From: Vreelandella jeotgali Hwa
Lineage (GTDB): Bacteria; Pseudomonadota; Gammaproteobacteria; Pseudomonadales; Halomonadaceae
DNA: 64,000 nucleotides
Direction of reading: 5' to 3'
Assembly: GCF_000334215.1 (NCBI RefSeq)
Contig: NZ_AMQY01000010.1
Span: forward strand, 62,001-126,000
In this document: piece by piece, positions 8,180 to 15,875 of the stretch
How positions within the stretch are numbered: position 1 is the stretch's first letter
Layout: each line of letters begins with the position of its first letter
Notes under the pieces: model-generated
Database searches by the model: none
The model's input: only the letters and a program-made list of their open reading frames with translations
Told to the model about the DNA's origin: nothing
Translations under genes and position numbers: made by a program

Positions 8180-9127
8180 ATGAGCGACGCGGATACATCC
8201 CGAAGCAGCGATCACGACAGCCCCTGGAAGATGGCCCTGGATGCCTATTGTCAGGAGTTTTTGGGACTGCTGTTCCCCGATATCGAAAAGCAGGTGGACT
8301 GGTCGCGGGGCTACAGCTTTCTGGATAACGAGCTGCAGAAAATCACCGCCGACGCCAACAGCGGGCGGCGCTATGCCGACAAGCTCATCAGGGTCTACGC
8401 ACGGGACGGCAGCGAAACCTGGGTATTGATTCACGTTGAAGTGCAGGGCGAACCGGAAGACGACTTTGCCGAGCGGATGTATACCTATCAGTACCGGCTA
8501 CGCGATCGCTACGGCATGGATGTGGTGAGTCTGGCGGTGCTGGCCGATACACGCAAAAGCTTCCGGCCCACGACGTTCCACTATGAGCGCTGGGGATGCG
8601 AACTGACCTACACGTTTCCCACGGCCAAGCTGATTGACTGGGAGCAGCACTGGGAAGCGCTGGAGCAAAGCCCCAACGAGATGTCGCTGGTGGTAATGGC
8701 CCAGCTACACGCCAAGCGGTTGAAGGACGGCGCGACGCGCAAGGACACCAAGGTCGCGCTGACGCGCATGCTGTTTGAGCGGGGCTATGAGCGCGCGGAA
8801 GTCGTGCGTCTATTCATCATCATTGACTGGATGATTCAGTTACCGCATGGGCTGGAACCGATCTTCATCGATGAAGTCCATGAGATACAGGAGGAGCAGA
8901 AAATGGCTTATGTGAACACGATAGAGCGCCATGCGCTGGCAAAGGGGCGCCAGGAAGGTGAAACGCGTGGTATGGCGGTTAGCCTGCGTAGTTTGATTAC
9001 TCTCAAGTTTGGTGAGCCGCCGGCTTGGGCTGAGGAGCGCATCGACGCGGCGAGTACTGACCAGCTGAAAGGATGGACAAAAAAGATCCTGACAGCAGAT
9101 TCACTGGAAGCGGTATTCGCGCACTGA
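8180..9127 (+). CDS. Rpn family nuclease-like protein, rpn2 (body family B, tail C)
   Basis: A 315-residue protein whose body (1 to about 240) differs from rpn1 but keeps the Rpn/PD-(D/E)XK signature: D67 in YADKLI, then E87-V-Q89 in HVEVQG. The body is nearly identical to rpn5 and rpn7. The C-terminal tail C (LRSLITLKFGEPPAWAEER) is distinct from the tails of those two. GGAG at 8171 precedes the ATG at 8180. AGGAGG with in-frame ATG 8903 inside the gene predicts a 74-residue C-terminal product. Nuclease and antiphage roles are inferred from the family. Confidence 0.8.
   Translation: MSDADTSRSSDHDSPWKMALDAYCQEFLGLLFPDIEKQVDWSRGYSFLDNELQKITADANSGRRYADKLIRVYARDGSETWVLIHVEVQGEPEDDFAERMYTYQYRLRDRYGMDVVSLAVLADTRKSFRPTTFHYERWGCELTYTFPTAKLIDWEQHWEALEQSPNEMSLVVMAQLHAKRLKDGATRKDTKVALTRMLFERGYERAEVVRLFIIIDWMIQLPHGLEPIFIDEVHEIQEEQKMAYVNTIERHALAKGRQEGETRGMAVSLRSLITLKFGEPPAWAEERIDAASTDQLKGWTKKILTADSLEAVFAH
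8889..8905 (+). promoter_or_regulatory. Internal ribosome binding site in rpn2
   Basis: AGGAGG (8889-8894), 8-base spacer, in-frame ATG 8903 (MAYVNTIERHALAK...). Confidence 0.6.
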
Positions 9128-9171
9128 CTCCCCGCTTATCACGCCTGTATCCTGAAGCATCACGCATAAAG

Positions 9172-9197
9172 AAGGCAGCCCGTCGAGGCTGCCTTTT
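9172..9197 (+). terminator. Terminator behind rpn2
   Basis: AAGGCAG (9172-9178) pairs with CTGCCTT (9189-9195); four T. Confidence 0.7.
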
Positions 9198-9210
9198 GCG
9201 TATCGGTGGA

Positions 9211-9265
9211 GTTTATTCCAGTAGATTCTTTCGGCGGGGCTTGACAGACGAAAATGTGGTAGCAT
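9211..9265 (+). promoter_or_regulatory. rpn3 promoter with conserved upstream element
   Basis: A 30-base conserved leader (GTTTATTCCAGTAGATTC... to 9240, also at 21749 and 26243) abuts TTGACA (9241-9246), N13 and TGG-TAGCAT (9258-9265). Confidence 0.5.
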
Positions 9266-9289
9266 AGGGCTATTACGACAGGAGTTTCC

Positions 9290-10135
9290 ATGAGCGAGCT
9301 ACTCGATCCCACCAACGACTACGTGTTCAAGCGGCTGTTTTCCGAAGCGCCCGATCTGCTGGTCAATCTGATCAACGACCTGCGGCCGGATCTACCCAAT
9401 ATCGCGTCGGTAGAAATCCTCAACCCGAATATCGAGCCGACCGAGCTGAACGGCAAGTACATCATTCTGGACGTACTGGCTCGCGACGGGGACGGCCACT
9501 GCTACAATGTGGAGATACAGGTACGCCGCTATGGTGCCTGGCACAAGCGCGGCTTGTTCTACCTGACCCGCACGCTGGGCAGCCAGCTGGGAACCGGAGA
9601 GGACTATACGGAGCTGCGCGCGTCGGTAGGCTTGCACCTGTTGGACTTCGACTTGTTCACGGACACGGCCGAGGAGCGAGAACAGGCCACCTGGCGTTTC
9701 GAGATGCGGGATTCACGCCAGCCCCAGGTATCGCTTGGGAGCGTGTTGCAGATGAACCTGATCGAAATACACAAGGCGGATCGCCTGGGCTTGCCGGAAG
9801 GCCCGCTGCGCGCCTGGATTACCTTCTTCAAGCACTGGCAGGAGGAATTGACGATGGCCAATGTTGCCCATGAACCGGTTAAGCGTGCCATGAGCCGCAT
9901 CCGCGAGCTTAGCGCGGACGAAGAGACCCGCCGCTTGGCATTCGTGCGTGAGCGTGCGCTGCGGGATGAAGTCTCGTTTTTGAACGATGCCCGCCGAGAA
10001 GGCAGAGAGGAAGGTATAGAGCAGACAGCTCGTAATTTGATCAAGCTGGGTGTCCTCAGTGACGAAAAGGTTGCCGAGGTAACTGGTATGACAGTGGCAG
10101 AGATTAGCGCGCTGCATGCCGAGGATAAGCACTGA
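9290..10135 (+). CDS. Rpn / PDDEXK_2 family nuclease, rpn3 (body family C)
   Basis: A 281-residue protein of the PDDEXK_2 (Rpn-like) family: MSELLDPTNDYVFKRLF start, D61 in IILDVLARDG, E75-I-Q77 in YNVEIQVRR. The C-terminus is not DUF4351 but an HTH-like tail (ARNLIKLGVLSDEKVAEVTGM) common in this family. CAGGAG precedes the ATG. Inside the gene, AGGAGG at 9840 with in-frame ATG 9854 would give a 93-residue C-terminal protein (MANVAHEP...). A segment from about 9822 to 10010 is duplicated immediately downstream with a different tail (10156-10525), direct evidence of tail exchange by recombination within the body. Confidence 0.8.
   Translation: MSELLDPTNDYVFKRLFSEAPDLLVNLINDLRPDLPNIASVEILNPNIEPTELNGKYIILDVLARDGDGHCYNVEIQVRRYGAWHKRGLFYLTRTLGSQLGTGEDYTELRASVGLHLLDFDLFTDTAEEREQATWRFEMRDSRQPQVSLGSVLQMNLIEIHKADRLGLPEGPLRAWITFFKHWQEELTMANVAHEPVKRAMSRIRELSADEETRRLAFVRERALRDEVSFLNDARREGREEGIEQTARNLIKLGVLSDEKVAEVTGMTVAEISALHAEDKH
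9840..9856 (+). promoter_or_regulatory. Internal ribosome binding site in rpn3
   Basis: AGGAGG (9840-9845), 8-base spacer, in-frame ATG 9854. Confidence 0.6.
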
Positions 10136-10155
10136 CTTTGCCTTATCTATAGCCT

Positions 10156-10525
10156 CGCGATCTTCAAGCACTGGCAGGAGGAATTGACGATGGCCAATGT
10201 TGCCCATGAACCGGTTAAGCGTGCCATGAGCCGCATCCGCGAACTTAGCGCGGACGAAGAGACTCGTCGCCTTGCGTTTGTGCGTGAGCGTGCGCTGCGG
10301 GATGAAGTCTCGTTTTTGAATGATGCTCGCCGTGAAGGTATGGAGGAGGGCACCATGACCGCGCTGAAAGGCACGCTGCGCAAGCAAATAACACTCAAGT
10401 TTGGTGAGGTGCCAACGTGAGCTGATCATCGCATACAGCAAGCTGATGATACCGAGCTAAGCGAGTGGGTCGTGCAGATCCTGTCGGCAGATTCACTGGA
10501 AGCGCTGCTTCTGCCTGTATCCTGA
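10156..10525 (+). pseudogene. Orphan rpn3 body fragment joined to tail D, nonsense mutation
   Basis: The segment repeats the end of the rpn3 body from ATCTTCAAGCACTGGCAGG onwards, again with AGGAGG (10176) 8 bases before ATG 10190, then changes to a DUF4351 tail D like that of rpn7. A TGG to TGA change stops the frame at 10420 (after GEVPT). Ignoring that stop, the tail continues in frame (ADHRIQQADDTELSEWVVQ) to a TGA at 10523. As it stands it could make a 76-residue product from ATG 10190 with half a tail. A decayed orphan tail cassette. Confidence 0.7.
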
Positions 10526-10541
10526 AGCATCACGCATAAAA

Positions 10542-10566
10542 AAGGCAGCCCGTTGAAAGCTGCCTG
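10542..10566 (+). terminator. Terminator-like hairpin behind decayed orphan
   Basis: AAGGCAG / CTGCCT stem as behind other rpn units, but the T-run has been lost, in line with decay of this copy. Confidence 0.5.
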
Positions 10567-10596
10567 CCACATATTCCACCGTTCATTTTGGTCCAT

Positions 10597-11793
10597 TCAA
10601 TCGCTTGCGCTGTACATGTCAGCATCGAGCAGAGGCAATAGCGTATTTTCCACGATATTAGCTAAGCGGTTGGAATTGTTGATTAAAACCTGGTTATCCA
10701 AATGAGAGTAACGCTGTGTGGTCGCATAGTTGGCATGCCCCAGGATCTCCTTCACGATATAGAGTGGAATCCCGTTGTTGACCATGTAGCTGGCTGCAGT
10801 ATGACGTAAATCGTGCATCCTGAAGTCGTGTAGGTCGGCTTTTTTACGTGCAGTATTCCATGCGTGATACATATTGACGTAAGGCTTCAGTGTTTCAGGG
10901 TTGGGTAGAATGTAGTCGCACGCTTTCTCTTTTTCCAGATAGCGCAGCATTTTTATCAGGTAATCCGATAGCGGTACGTATCGAGCCCGCCCCGACTTGT
11001 TGTCAGGGATGCACCACTGGTGTTGTTGCCAGTCAATATGTTGCCATTTGGCCTGCAAGACCTCTGTTTTTCTTGCCCCCGTCAGTAGCAGCATGCGGAA
11101 AATGTAGGGCAGTGCCGTCGATTCGGATTCATCGCAAGCCGCCCACAATGCCTTTAGCTCGTCGTCGGACAGATAGCGAGATCGGATGTTGTTTTCCTTT
11201 CGCTTTTCAACTGCAGCCACTGGGTTAGCGGTGACCCCGGGGATCTCCCACTTCAGCGCAAGCGCAAACATGCGGTGAAGGACGTTCATCATGCGGTTGG
11301 TGCTGCTGGGCTTGTGCCGCTGGCCATGGGCTGCTGCCAGGTCAACCATGTGTTTTTTCGAGATCTGGTCAAGATGGAGCTTGCCGAGGACAGGGACGAT
11401 GTGTAGTCGAAACATGGCCTCGTCTACCTCCCAGCTTTTTTTGCTGACCTTGATGTGGGGCAAGTAGCTGTCGGCAATGAAGGCCGCAAGCGTCGTGGTT
11501 TGACGCCTGACCTTTTGTGCCGCAAAAGGGTCTTCGCCCAGCTCCAGCTGAGACAGGTACTGCTTGGCACGTTGACGCGCCTGCTTGAGGCTCACGGCCT
11601 CAGCCCCCAGGAGATGACGGGTTGTATACTTGCCATACGCGGTTTTAAAGCGCAAATAGAAGCTACGCTTTCCGCTGGGCTGGGCCTTCAGCATGAAGCC
11701 AGGCAGTTCTGTGTCACAATAGTCAGTATGCGGCTTGCCTTCATGGCAGGTCGCAGTATCAACCAGTTTTTGGGATAGCTTTACAGCTGGCAT
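10597..11793 (-). CDS. Tyrosine-type integrase of the element
   Basis: A 398-residue phage-type integrase (DUF4102 arm-binding N-terminus, then catalytic domain). Active-site residues are visible: R241 in TGARKTEV, H327-x-x-R330 in HDLRHTAAS, H353 in LGHANYATT and nucleophile Y362 in QRYSHL. GGAGGG lies about 8 bases before ATG 11793, which decides this start over one 11 codons upstream. It probably integrates and excises the 1-12479 element; the nearby flagellin break marks the likely junction. It is divergent from the XRE regulator, about 90 bases apart. Confidence 0.9.
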   Translation of the reverse strand: MPAVKLSQKLVDTATCHEGKPHTDYCDTELPGFMLKAQPSGKRSFYLRFKTAYGKYTTRHLLGAEAVSLKQARQRAKQYLSQLELGEDPFAAQKVRRQTTTLAAFIADSYLPHIKVSKKSWEVDEAMFRLHIVPVLGKLHLDQISKKHMVDLAAAHGQRHKPSSTNRMMNVLHRMFALALKWEIPGVTANPVAAVEKRKENNIRSRYLSDDELKALWAACDESESTALPYIFRMLLLTGARKTEVLQAKWQHIDWQQHQWCIPDNKSGRARYVPLSDYLIKMLRYLEKEKACDYILPNPETLKPYVNMYHAWNTARKKADLHDFRMHDLRHTAASYMVNNGIPLYIVKEILGHANYATTQRYSHLDNQVLINNSNRLANIVENTLLPLLDADMYSASD

Positions 11794-11886
11794 TTTGGCA
11801 CCCTCCGGGTCAGCTTCTACAAACAATATGCTTATAGTATCAGTAACTGTTGGTGCTGTATAGCGCTATCGATAGCCGGTGTCCTT

Positions 11887-12282
11887 ATGACCTCAGACGA
11901 CAATATCCATGCCCACCTGAAAATCGCTGTCGCCATGCGTGCAGTACGTGGTGCACTAGGCCTCAGCCAAAATGACCTGGCTGAGTTAATCGGGATTTCC
12001 AAACCAACGGTGGCCCGAATCGAGACGCTGGAGGTGCCAATGCGCTTTGACGCTTACGCCAACATGATGAAAAACCTGAAAAAAATAGGCGTCAACATAG
12101 ATACAGTGCTGAGCGATAACGTGCAGGTAGAGTTTGAGCCAGAGGCGCTCACGGCTTTGCTAACCAAGCTGTCGGATCAAGGTAAGCGCAGAAAAGACCG
12201 GGCTCAAACAGGGGTGGGGGTCAGGCAAGCGTCGAAGAAAAGCGCTGATGATACAGGCGCAGACGCCTCGGCTCCTGAGTGA
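11887..12282 (+). CDS. XRE-family helix-turn-helix regulator
   Basis: A 131-residue protein with an N-terminal HTH (residues about 18-70: MRAVRGALGLSQNDLAELIGI...) followed by a basic, disordered C-terminus. The match to the HipB/Xre type is clear. Its divergent position beside the integrase suggests that it represses integrase or controls element mobility; this is inferred from context. It is the last gene before the flagellin junction. The 170 bases that follow are AT-rich with no gene. Confidence 0.8.
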   Translation: MTSDDNIHAHLKIAVAMRAVRGALGLSQNDLAELIGISKPTVARIETLEVPMRFDAYANMMKNLKKIGVNIDTVLSDNVQVEFEPEALTALLTKLSDQGKRRKDRAQTGVGVRQASKKSADDTGADASAPE

Positions 12283-12479
12283 AGCAGTCGAAAATAAGAT
12301 AAACAAAGCGGGAAAGCAAAAAAACGTTTAATATCAGATACTTATGTAGATACTGGAGACATTTTCATAACAAGTGATCGGCGCGGAGGAACAAGATAGC
12401 CACAAACAACAAAATAGATGCTAATAGTATCCGCTAAGTTCTTTTTGAATCATGCGCTTACGATGCTACGCTTTCCTCT

Positions 12480-14227
12480 GCGCCAAGGATGATGCGGCCG
12501 GTCAGGCCATCGCCAACCGCTTTGAAGCCCAGACCACCGGCCTCGCCCAGGCCCAGCGTAACGCCAGCGACGGTATCTCGGTGGCCCAGACGGCCGAGGG
12601 GGCCCTGGACCAGATTAACGATAACGTCCAGCGCGTGCGTGAGCTCACCGTCCAGGCCGAGAACGGCACCAACTCCGAAAATGACCTGAATTCCATTCAG
12701 GACGAAATCACCGAGCGCCTGTCAGAGATTAACCGCGTCTCCCAGCAGACCGACTTCAACGGCACCAAGGTGCTGGACGAAGGCGTGAGTGGGCTGGATA
12801 TTCAGGTCGGCGCCAACGATAACGAACAAATCACCATTGAGCTGGAGCAGGTCAACGCCAAAACGCTTGGAATGGAAGGCTTCAACGTCAATGGCGAAGG
12901 CAAGGTGGATAACGAAGCCGCAAGCGCTGACGACCTGACGCTGAACGGCTTTAGCAAAACCGGCAACGCGCAGTCCAACGGCTCGGTGGAATACACTAAC
13001 ACCGAAACGACCCAAAACGACCGCATGAACGCCGCCGACCTGATGGGGAATCTGGATGACGGTGCGACCGTCGATCTGACTGGTTCCACCGGCTCCAATA
13101 CGGGCTTTGTCGCCCAAGGTGGTGGTGGTGATATCGCATTTGATTCAGTTGGCGATTTGGAATACAGCGCTGACAACGATAACTTCACCTACGACGTAGG
13201 CAGTGAAGTCGACCAAGCGTCATCCGCCGATGCAATCGTGCCCGGAGCGGGTGAAGGCCCCAGCAAAGCGACAGTAGAGATTGGCGGTAAATCCACGACC
13301 GTGATGATTCAGGAAAGCGGCCAGCTGCAAAACGAAAGCGGTGAAGATCTCTATATTGATGCCAGCGGTAACCTGACGGCCACTCAAGCCGGCTCGGTTG
13401 AAGATGGCACGGTTGAGAATCTGACCACCGCCATGAGCGATAATGGTGCGGTTGGTGCTAATGTATCAGCCAATGATGATCTTGGTTCGGCTACTCTGAC
13501 GATGAGCGATAGCGGAACTAAGTTTGAAGGTGCAAGTGGCGACGGTACTACTGCTGGTATCGAAGTCACCGGCGTGGTGGCTGACAAAGCCAACGTCTCC
13601 AGCATGCTGGCCGCTGATGGCGGTGATGTGACGCTGGCCGATAACATTAAAGCCGAAGATGATTCTGGCAGTGAAGAAAACATCAAGTCCTTCACCGTCG
13701 ACGGCAACGGTGAAGTCGAAGTTAACGGTTCTTCTGCCGGTGGTCAGCTGGATGACACCAATATCCTGTACACCGATGGCGACGGCAACTTCACCGAAGC
13801 GACTGAAACCACTGAAACCACCACCTACTACGCCCAGGAAAGCAGCGAGGGAGTCGAAGGTGAAGGCATTGTGACCGACAACACCGGTGCCCAGATCTTC
13901 AAGGACGGCGATGACCAATTGACCCCGGAAAGCGTGACCGAAAGCGATCGCACCGAAGATCCGCTGGCGAAGCTCGACGACGCCTTGGGCAACATCGACA
14001 AAATGCGTTCCAACCTGGGTGCGATCCAGAACCGCTTCGAATCCGCGATCACCAACCTGAGCACCAACGAGACCAACCTCTCGGATGCCCAGTCGCGCAT
14101 CGAAGACGCGGACTACGCCTCCGAAGTAGCGGCCATGACCAAAAACCAGATCCTGCAGCAGGCAGGCACCTCGGTACTGGCCCAGGCCAACCAGCTCCCG
14201 CAGAACGCGCTGTCTCTGCTGGGCTAA
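12480..14227 (+). pseudogene. fliC: Flagellin, 5'-truncated at element junction
   Basis: The sequence from AKDDAAGQAIANRF onward is flagellin: conserved D1 helices, a 350-residue variable Gly/Asp/Thr-rich D2-D3 region, and the standard C-terminus (SRIEDADYASEVAAMTKNQIL... to NALSLLG). The first 40 or so conserved residues, which lead up to RLSSGLRINS, are missing. Instead an unrelated 10-residue lead from ATG 12452 (MRLRCYAFLC) enters without a ribosome site or a flagellar promoter. Recognisable coding starts at GCGCCAAGG near 12480. The N-terminal D0 region is needed for export and polymerisation, so the product is probably non-functional; the missing 5' part may lie at the left end of the element. 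Confidence 0.8.
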
Positions 14228-14243
14228 GCTGACCCCCTCAACC

Positions 14244-14264
14244 ACCGCCCCACGGGGCGGTTTT
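14244..14264 (+). terminator. Flagellin terminator 1
   Basis: ACCGCCCC-AC-GGGGCGGT followed by TTTT, directly after the flagellin stop. Confidence 0.8.
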
Positions 14265-14279
14265 GAGACCTGGATTTTG

Positions 14280-14305
14280 ACGGGCTCCGAGAGGGGCCCG
14301 TTTTT
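14280..14305 (+). terminator. Terminator 2
   Basis: ACGGGCTCC-GAGA-GGGGCCCGT (one G-T pair) with five T. Tandem to the first. Confidence 0.7.
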
Positions 14306-14328
14306 GTGGCTGACAAAAGGAATGAAAT

Positions 14329-14730
14329 TTGATCAACGATTTTCTTAAGACCGTGCAAGCGGTACTAGATTCGATGGGGCAGAAGTCCCCGATTTTTAAA
14401 TACGAAAAACCACTTATGGAGCACGCTGGCGAAGCTCTAAAGAGTTTTCAGAAAGAGTATGCTGATGATATTTCTAAGTATTTGAAGGAGTTTTTTGATA
14501 GCACAAAGGGATCTGCTAAATCCTTGTTTGAATCAGAGCTTAATGCTGTAAGGAAATCGGTAGAGGAGTTGTTGGGGTATAAAAAAGCAAGGCATAATAA
14601 AGCTATAAGCATAATATTGACTGTCATAGCATCAATCAAAAATATCATTTCTGATTACCTGAAACTTGACCCTTCGGCTAAAGCTGCTATGGAAATGTTT
14701 GAGGAAGCCATTAGCTTTTTGAAGATTTGA
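14329..14730 (+). CDS. Small AT-rich hypothetical protein
   Basis: A 133-residue protein, largely helical and charged, with a short hydrophobic stretch near residue 95 (AISIILTVIASIKNII). Base composition is far more AT-rich than the neighbours, indicating recent acquisition. The start is TTG 14329, about 8 bases after AAAAGGAA; the only nearby ATG opens a very short frame. No family recognised. It sits alone between the flagellin terminators and a repeat copied from upstream of the large methyltransferase gene. Confidence 0.55.
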   Translation: MINDFLKTVQAVLDSMGQKSPIFKYEKPLMEHAGEALKSFQKEYADDISKYLKEFFDSTKGSAKSLFESELNAVRKSVEELLGYKKARHNKAISIILTVIASIKNIISDYLKLDPSAKAAMEMFEEAISFLKI

Positions 14731-14888
14731 AAATCGGGGAGCTGATATTTTTTATCTTTTAGAGATGCTTTTATATTAGTTGACTTCTAGTAAGGCCAGG
14801 TTTTTATATAATGACATCTTCGTCATATTAAAATGCTCTGAGAAGAAGAGCATAGAGAAAGCAGTGCACGACGGCGTTTCAGTGTGCG

Positions 14889-14989
14889 AACGCCACCGTT
14901 CCCACCCCCATATCCAACGCTTGATCCGGGGCTTTTTCTGTTAGTGTTACGCTGACGTTATTTACCAACCAGGATAGGCCGCTGTCATG
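14889..14989. repeat. Direct repeat copy 1 (upstream region of methyltransferase gene)
   Basis: AACGCCACCGTTCCCACCCC... through CAACCAGGATAGGCCGC to an ATG, clearly similar to 15781-15875. The ATG at 14987 opens only a 15-codon frame whose stop overlaps ATG 15034. Confidence 0.75.
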
Positions 14990-15033
14990 TGTCGAATATG
15001 GCCTACAGCAGAAGCGATTGGAAAAGGGGAAAC

Positions 15034-15537
15034 ATGAAAATTGAGTTTGGCCCCAGGGAGTTTATCGACGAAAGCACGTTGCCGGGCGCGCAAATCCAGC
15101 ACTTTTCGCTGGCAGGCACCGATTATGGTGCGCTTTTTGTCCCTCGCTCGGCCTGGGATGATAATACAGCGATTCAGGTCTCTAATAAGCTTGGCATTAC
15201 ATTACCGCTTGAAGCGTATGAAATAAAATTTGACACCTTGGAGAGCCTTTACGATACGGAACCTGCCCACGGTTTTCGTCCCCGAGCCGAACTAGGACTG
15301 CGCCCTTATACGTATGAAGAAATGAATATTTTAGGAGGAGGTCTGCTGGCGTCTTTGAGCATGTTTGATGAACAGTTTGCTTGCTCAGGCTATTATGGCT
15401 GCGCCGTTGATGACGATCCGCGGCTGGTTTGCTATTATAAAAGGCTATATCGGCGGTACGGCAACGTTTTTAAAGCCAAAGGCTTGAAGCCCTACACCTC
15501 CACAGGAGGAACATGCTATGCATTCCTACGCCAATAA
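15034..15537 (+). CDS. Hypothetical protein
   Basis: A 167-residue soluble protein (MKIEFGPREFIDESTLPGAQ...) ending in CYAFLRQ. No family recognised and no signal peptide. ATG 15034 is chosen because GGGGA precedes it and because it overlaps the stop of the 15-codon frame opened in the repeat (ATGA), suggesting coupling; an extension to GTG 14989 is possible but lies in the duplicated leader. It overlaps the next small gene by 20 bases, so the two are probably co-expressed. Confidence 0.6.
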   Translation: MKIEFGPREFIDESTLPGAQIQHFSLAGTDYGALFVPRSAWDDNTAIQVSNKLGITLPLEAYEIKFDTLESLYDTEPAHGFRPRAELGLRPYTYEEMNILGGGLLASLSMFDEQFACSGYYGCAVDDDPRLVCYYKRLYRRYGNVFKAKGLKPYTSTGGTCYAFLRQ

Positions 15538-15691
15538 CCCAGTAGCAGACCCCCAGCAGGCCAGAGCTGCCAAGCTGCGTGAAGCTCGCCGGCGCTACCT
15601 GCAAGCAAGGAAACGCGGTGAAGTTAAAGTCAGCATGACGGCAGCAGAGGCGCAACGGCGCGCCGAGCATTCCGTTTTTCGCCTTCGTTAA
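15518..15691 (+). CDS. Small basic protein, 57 residues
   Basis: MHSYANNPVADPQQARAAKL... to SVFRLR-stop: a strongly basic, Ala/Arg-rich helical peptide. AGGAGG (15504) lies about 8 bases before ATG 15518. It begins inside the 3' end of the preceding gene in another frame and ends just before a perfect terminator hairpin, which supports real expression. Role unknown; a DNA- or protein-binding partner of the upstream gene is possible. Confidence 0.55.
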   Translation: MHSYANNPVADPQQARAAKLREARRRYLQARKRGEVKVSMTAAEAQRRAEHSVFRLR

Positions 15692-15711
15692 GGTGACTCA
15701 ACACCGTTAAA

Positions 15712-15743
15712 CAACAGCTTCGGCCCAAGGGCCGAAGCTGTTG
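15712..15743 (+). terminator. Perfect 15-bp hairpin
   Basis: CAACAGCTTCGGCCC-AA-GGGCCGAAGCTGTTG followed by TCTTA. Symmetric, so it may act in both directions, but the T-run is weak. Confidence 0.65.
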
Positions 15744-15780
15744 TCTTATAGCCAGTAGCGATGCTGCCTCCGGCAAGCCA

Positions 15781-15875
15781 AACGCCACCGTTCCTACCCC
15801 CATATTCAACGCTTCACCCACGGCATTTCCTGTTAGGCTGACCTTATTTGCCAACCAGGATAGGCCGCCCCCATG
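15781..15875. repeat. Direct repeat copy 2
   Basis: Partner of 14889-14989, ending at the ATG (15873) of the large methyltransferase gene. This is likely the original copy. Confidence 0.75.

Larger units (their letters stand above)
1..12479. mobile_element. Integrative element, right-hand part (left end outside window)
   Basis: The stretch carries genes typical of integrative elements (Gp2/YagK-like protein, YqaJ nuclease, RDF-like protein, DUF932, RadC-like protein), an Rpn cargo cluster, and a tyrosine integrase with a divergent XRE regulator at its right edge. It ends where recognisable flagellin coding sequence starts abruptly near 12480. The left end is not in the window. I see no conjugation genes here, so whether it is an ICE, an IME or a prophage relative is open. 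The exact right boundary and the attachment site are inferred from the flagellin break. Confidence 0.65.

Noticed and set aside
10560..12480. tRNA gene as attachment site next to the integrase
   Set aside because: No cloverleaf found by eye on either strand near the integrase or the flagellin junction.
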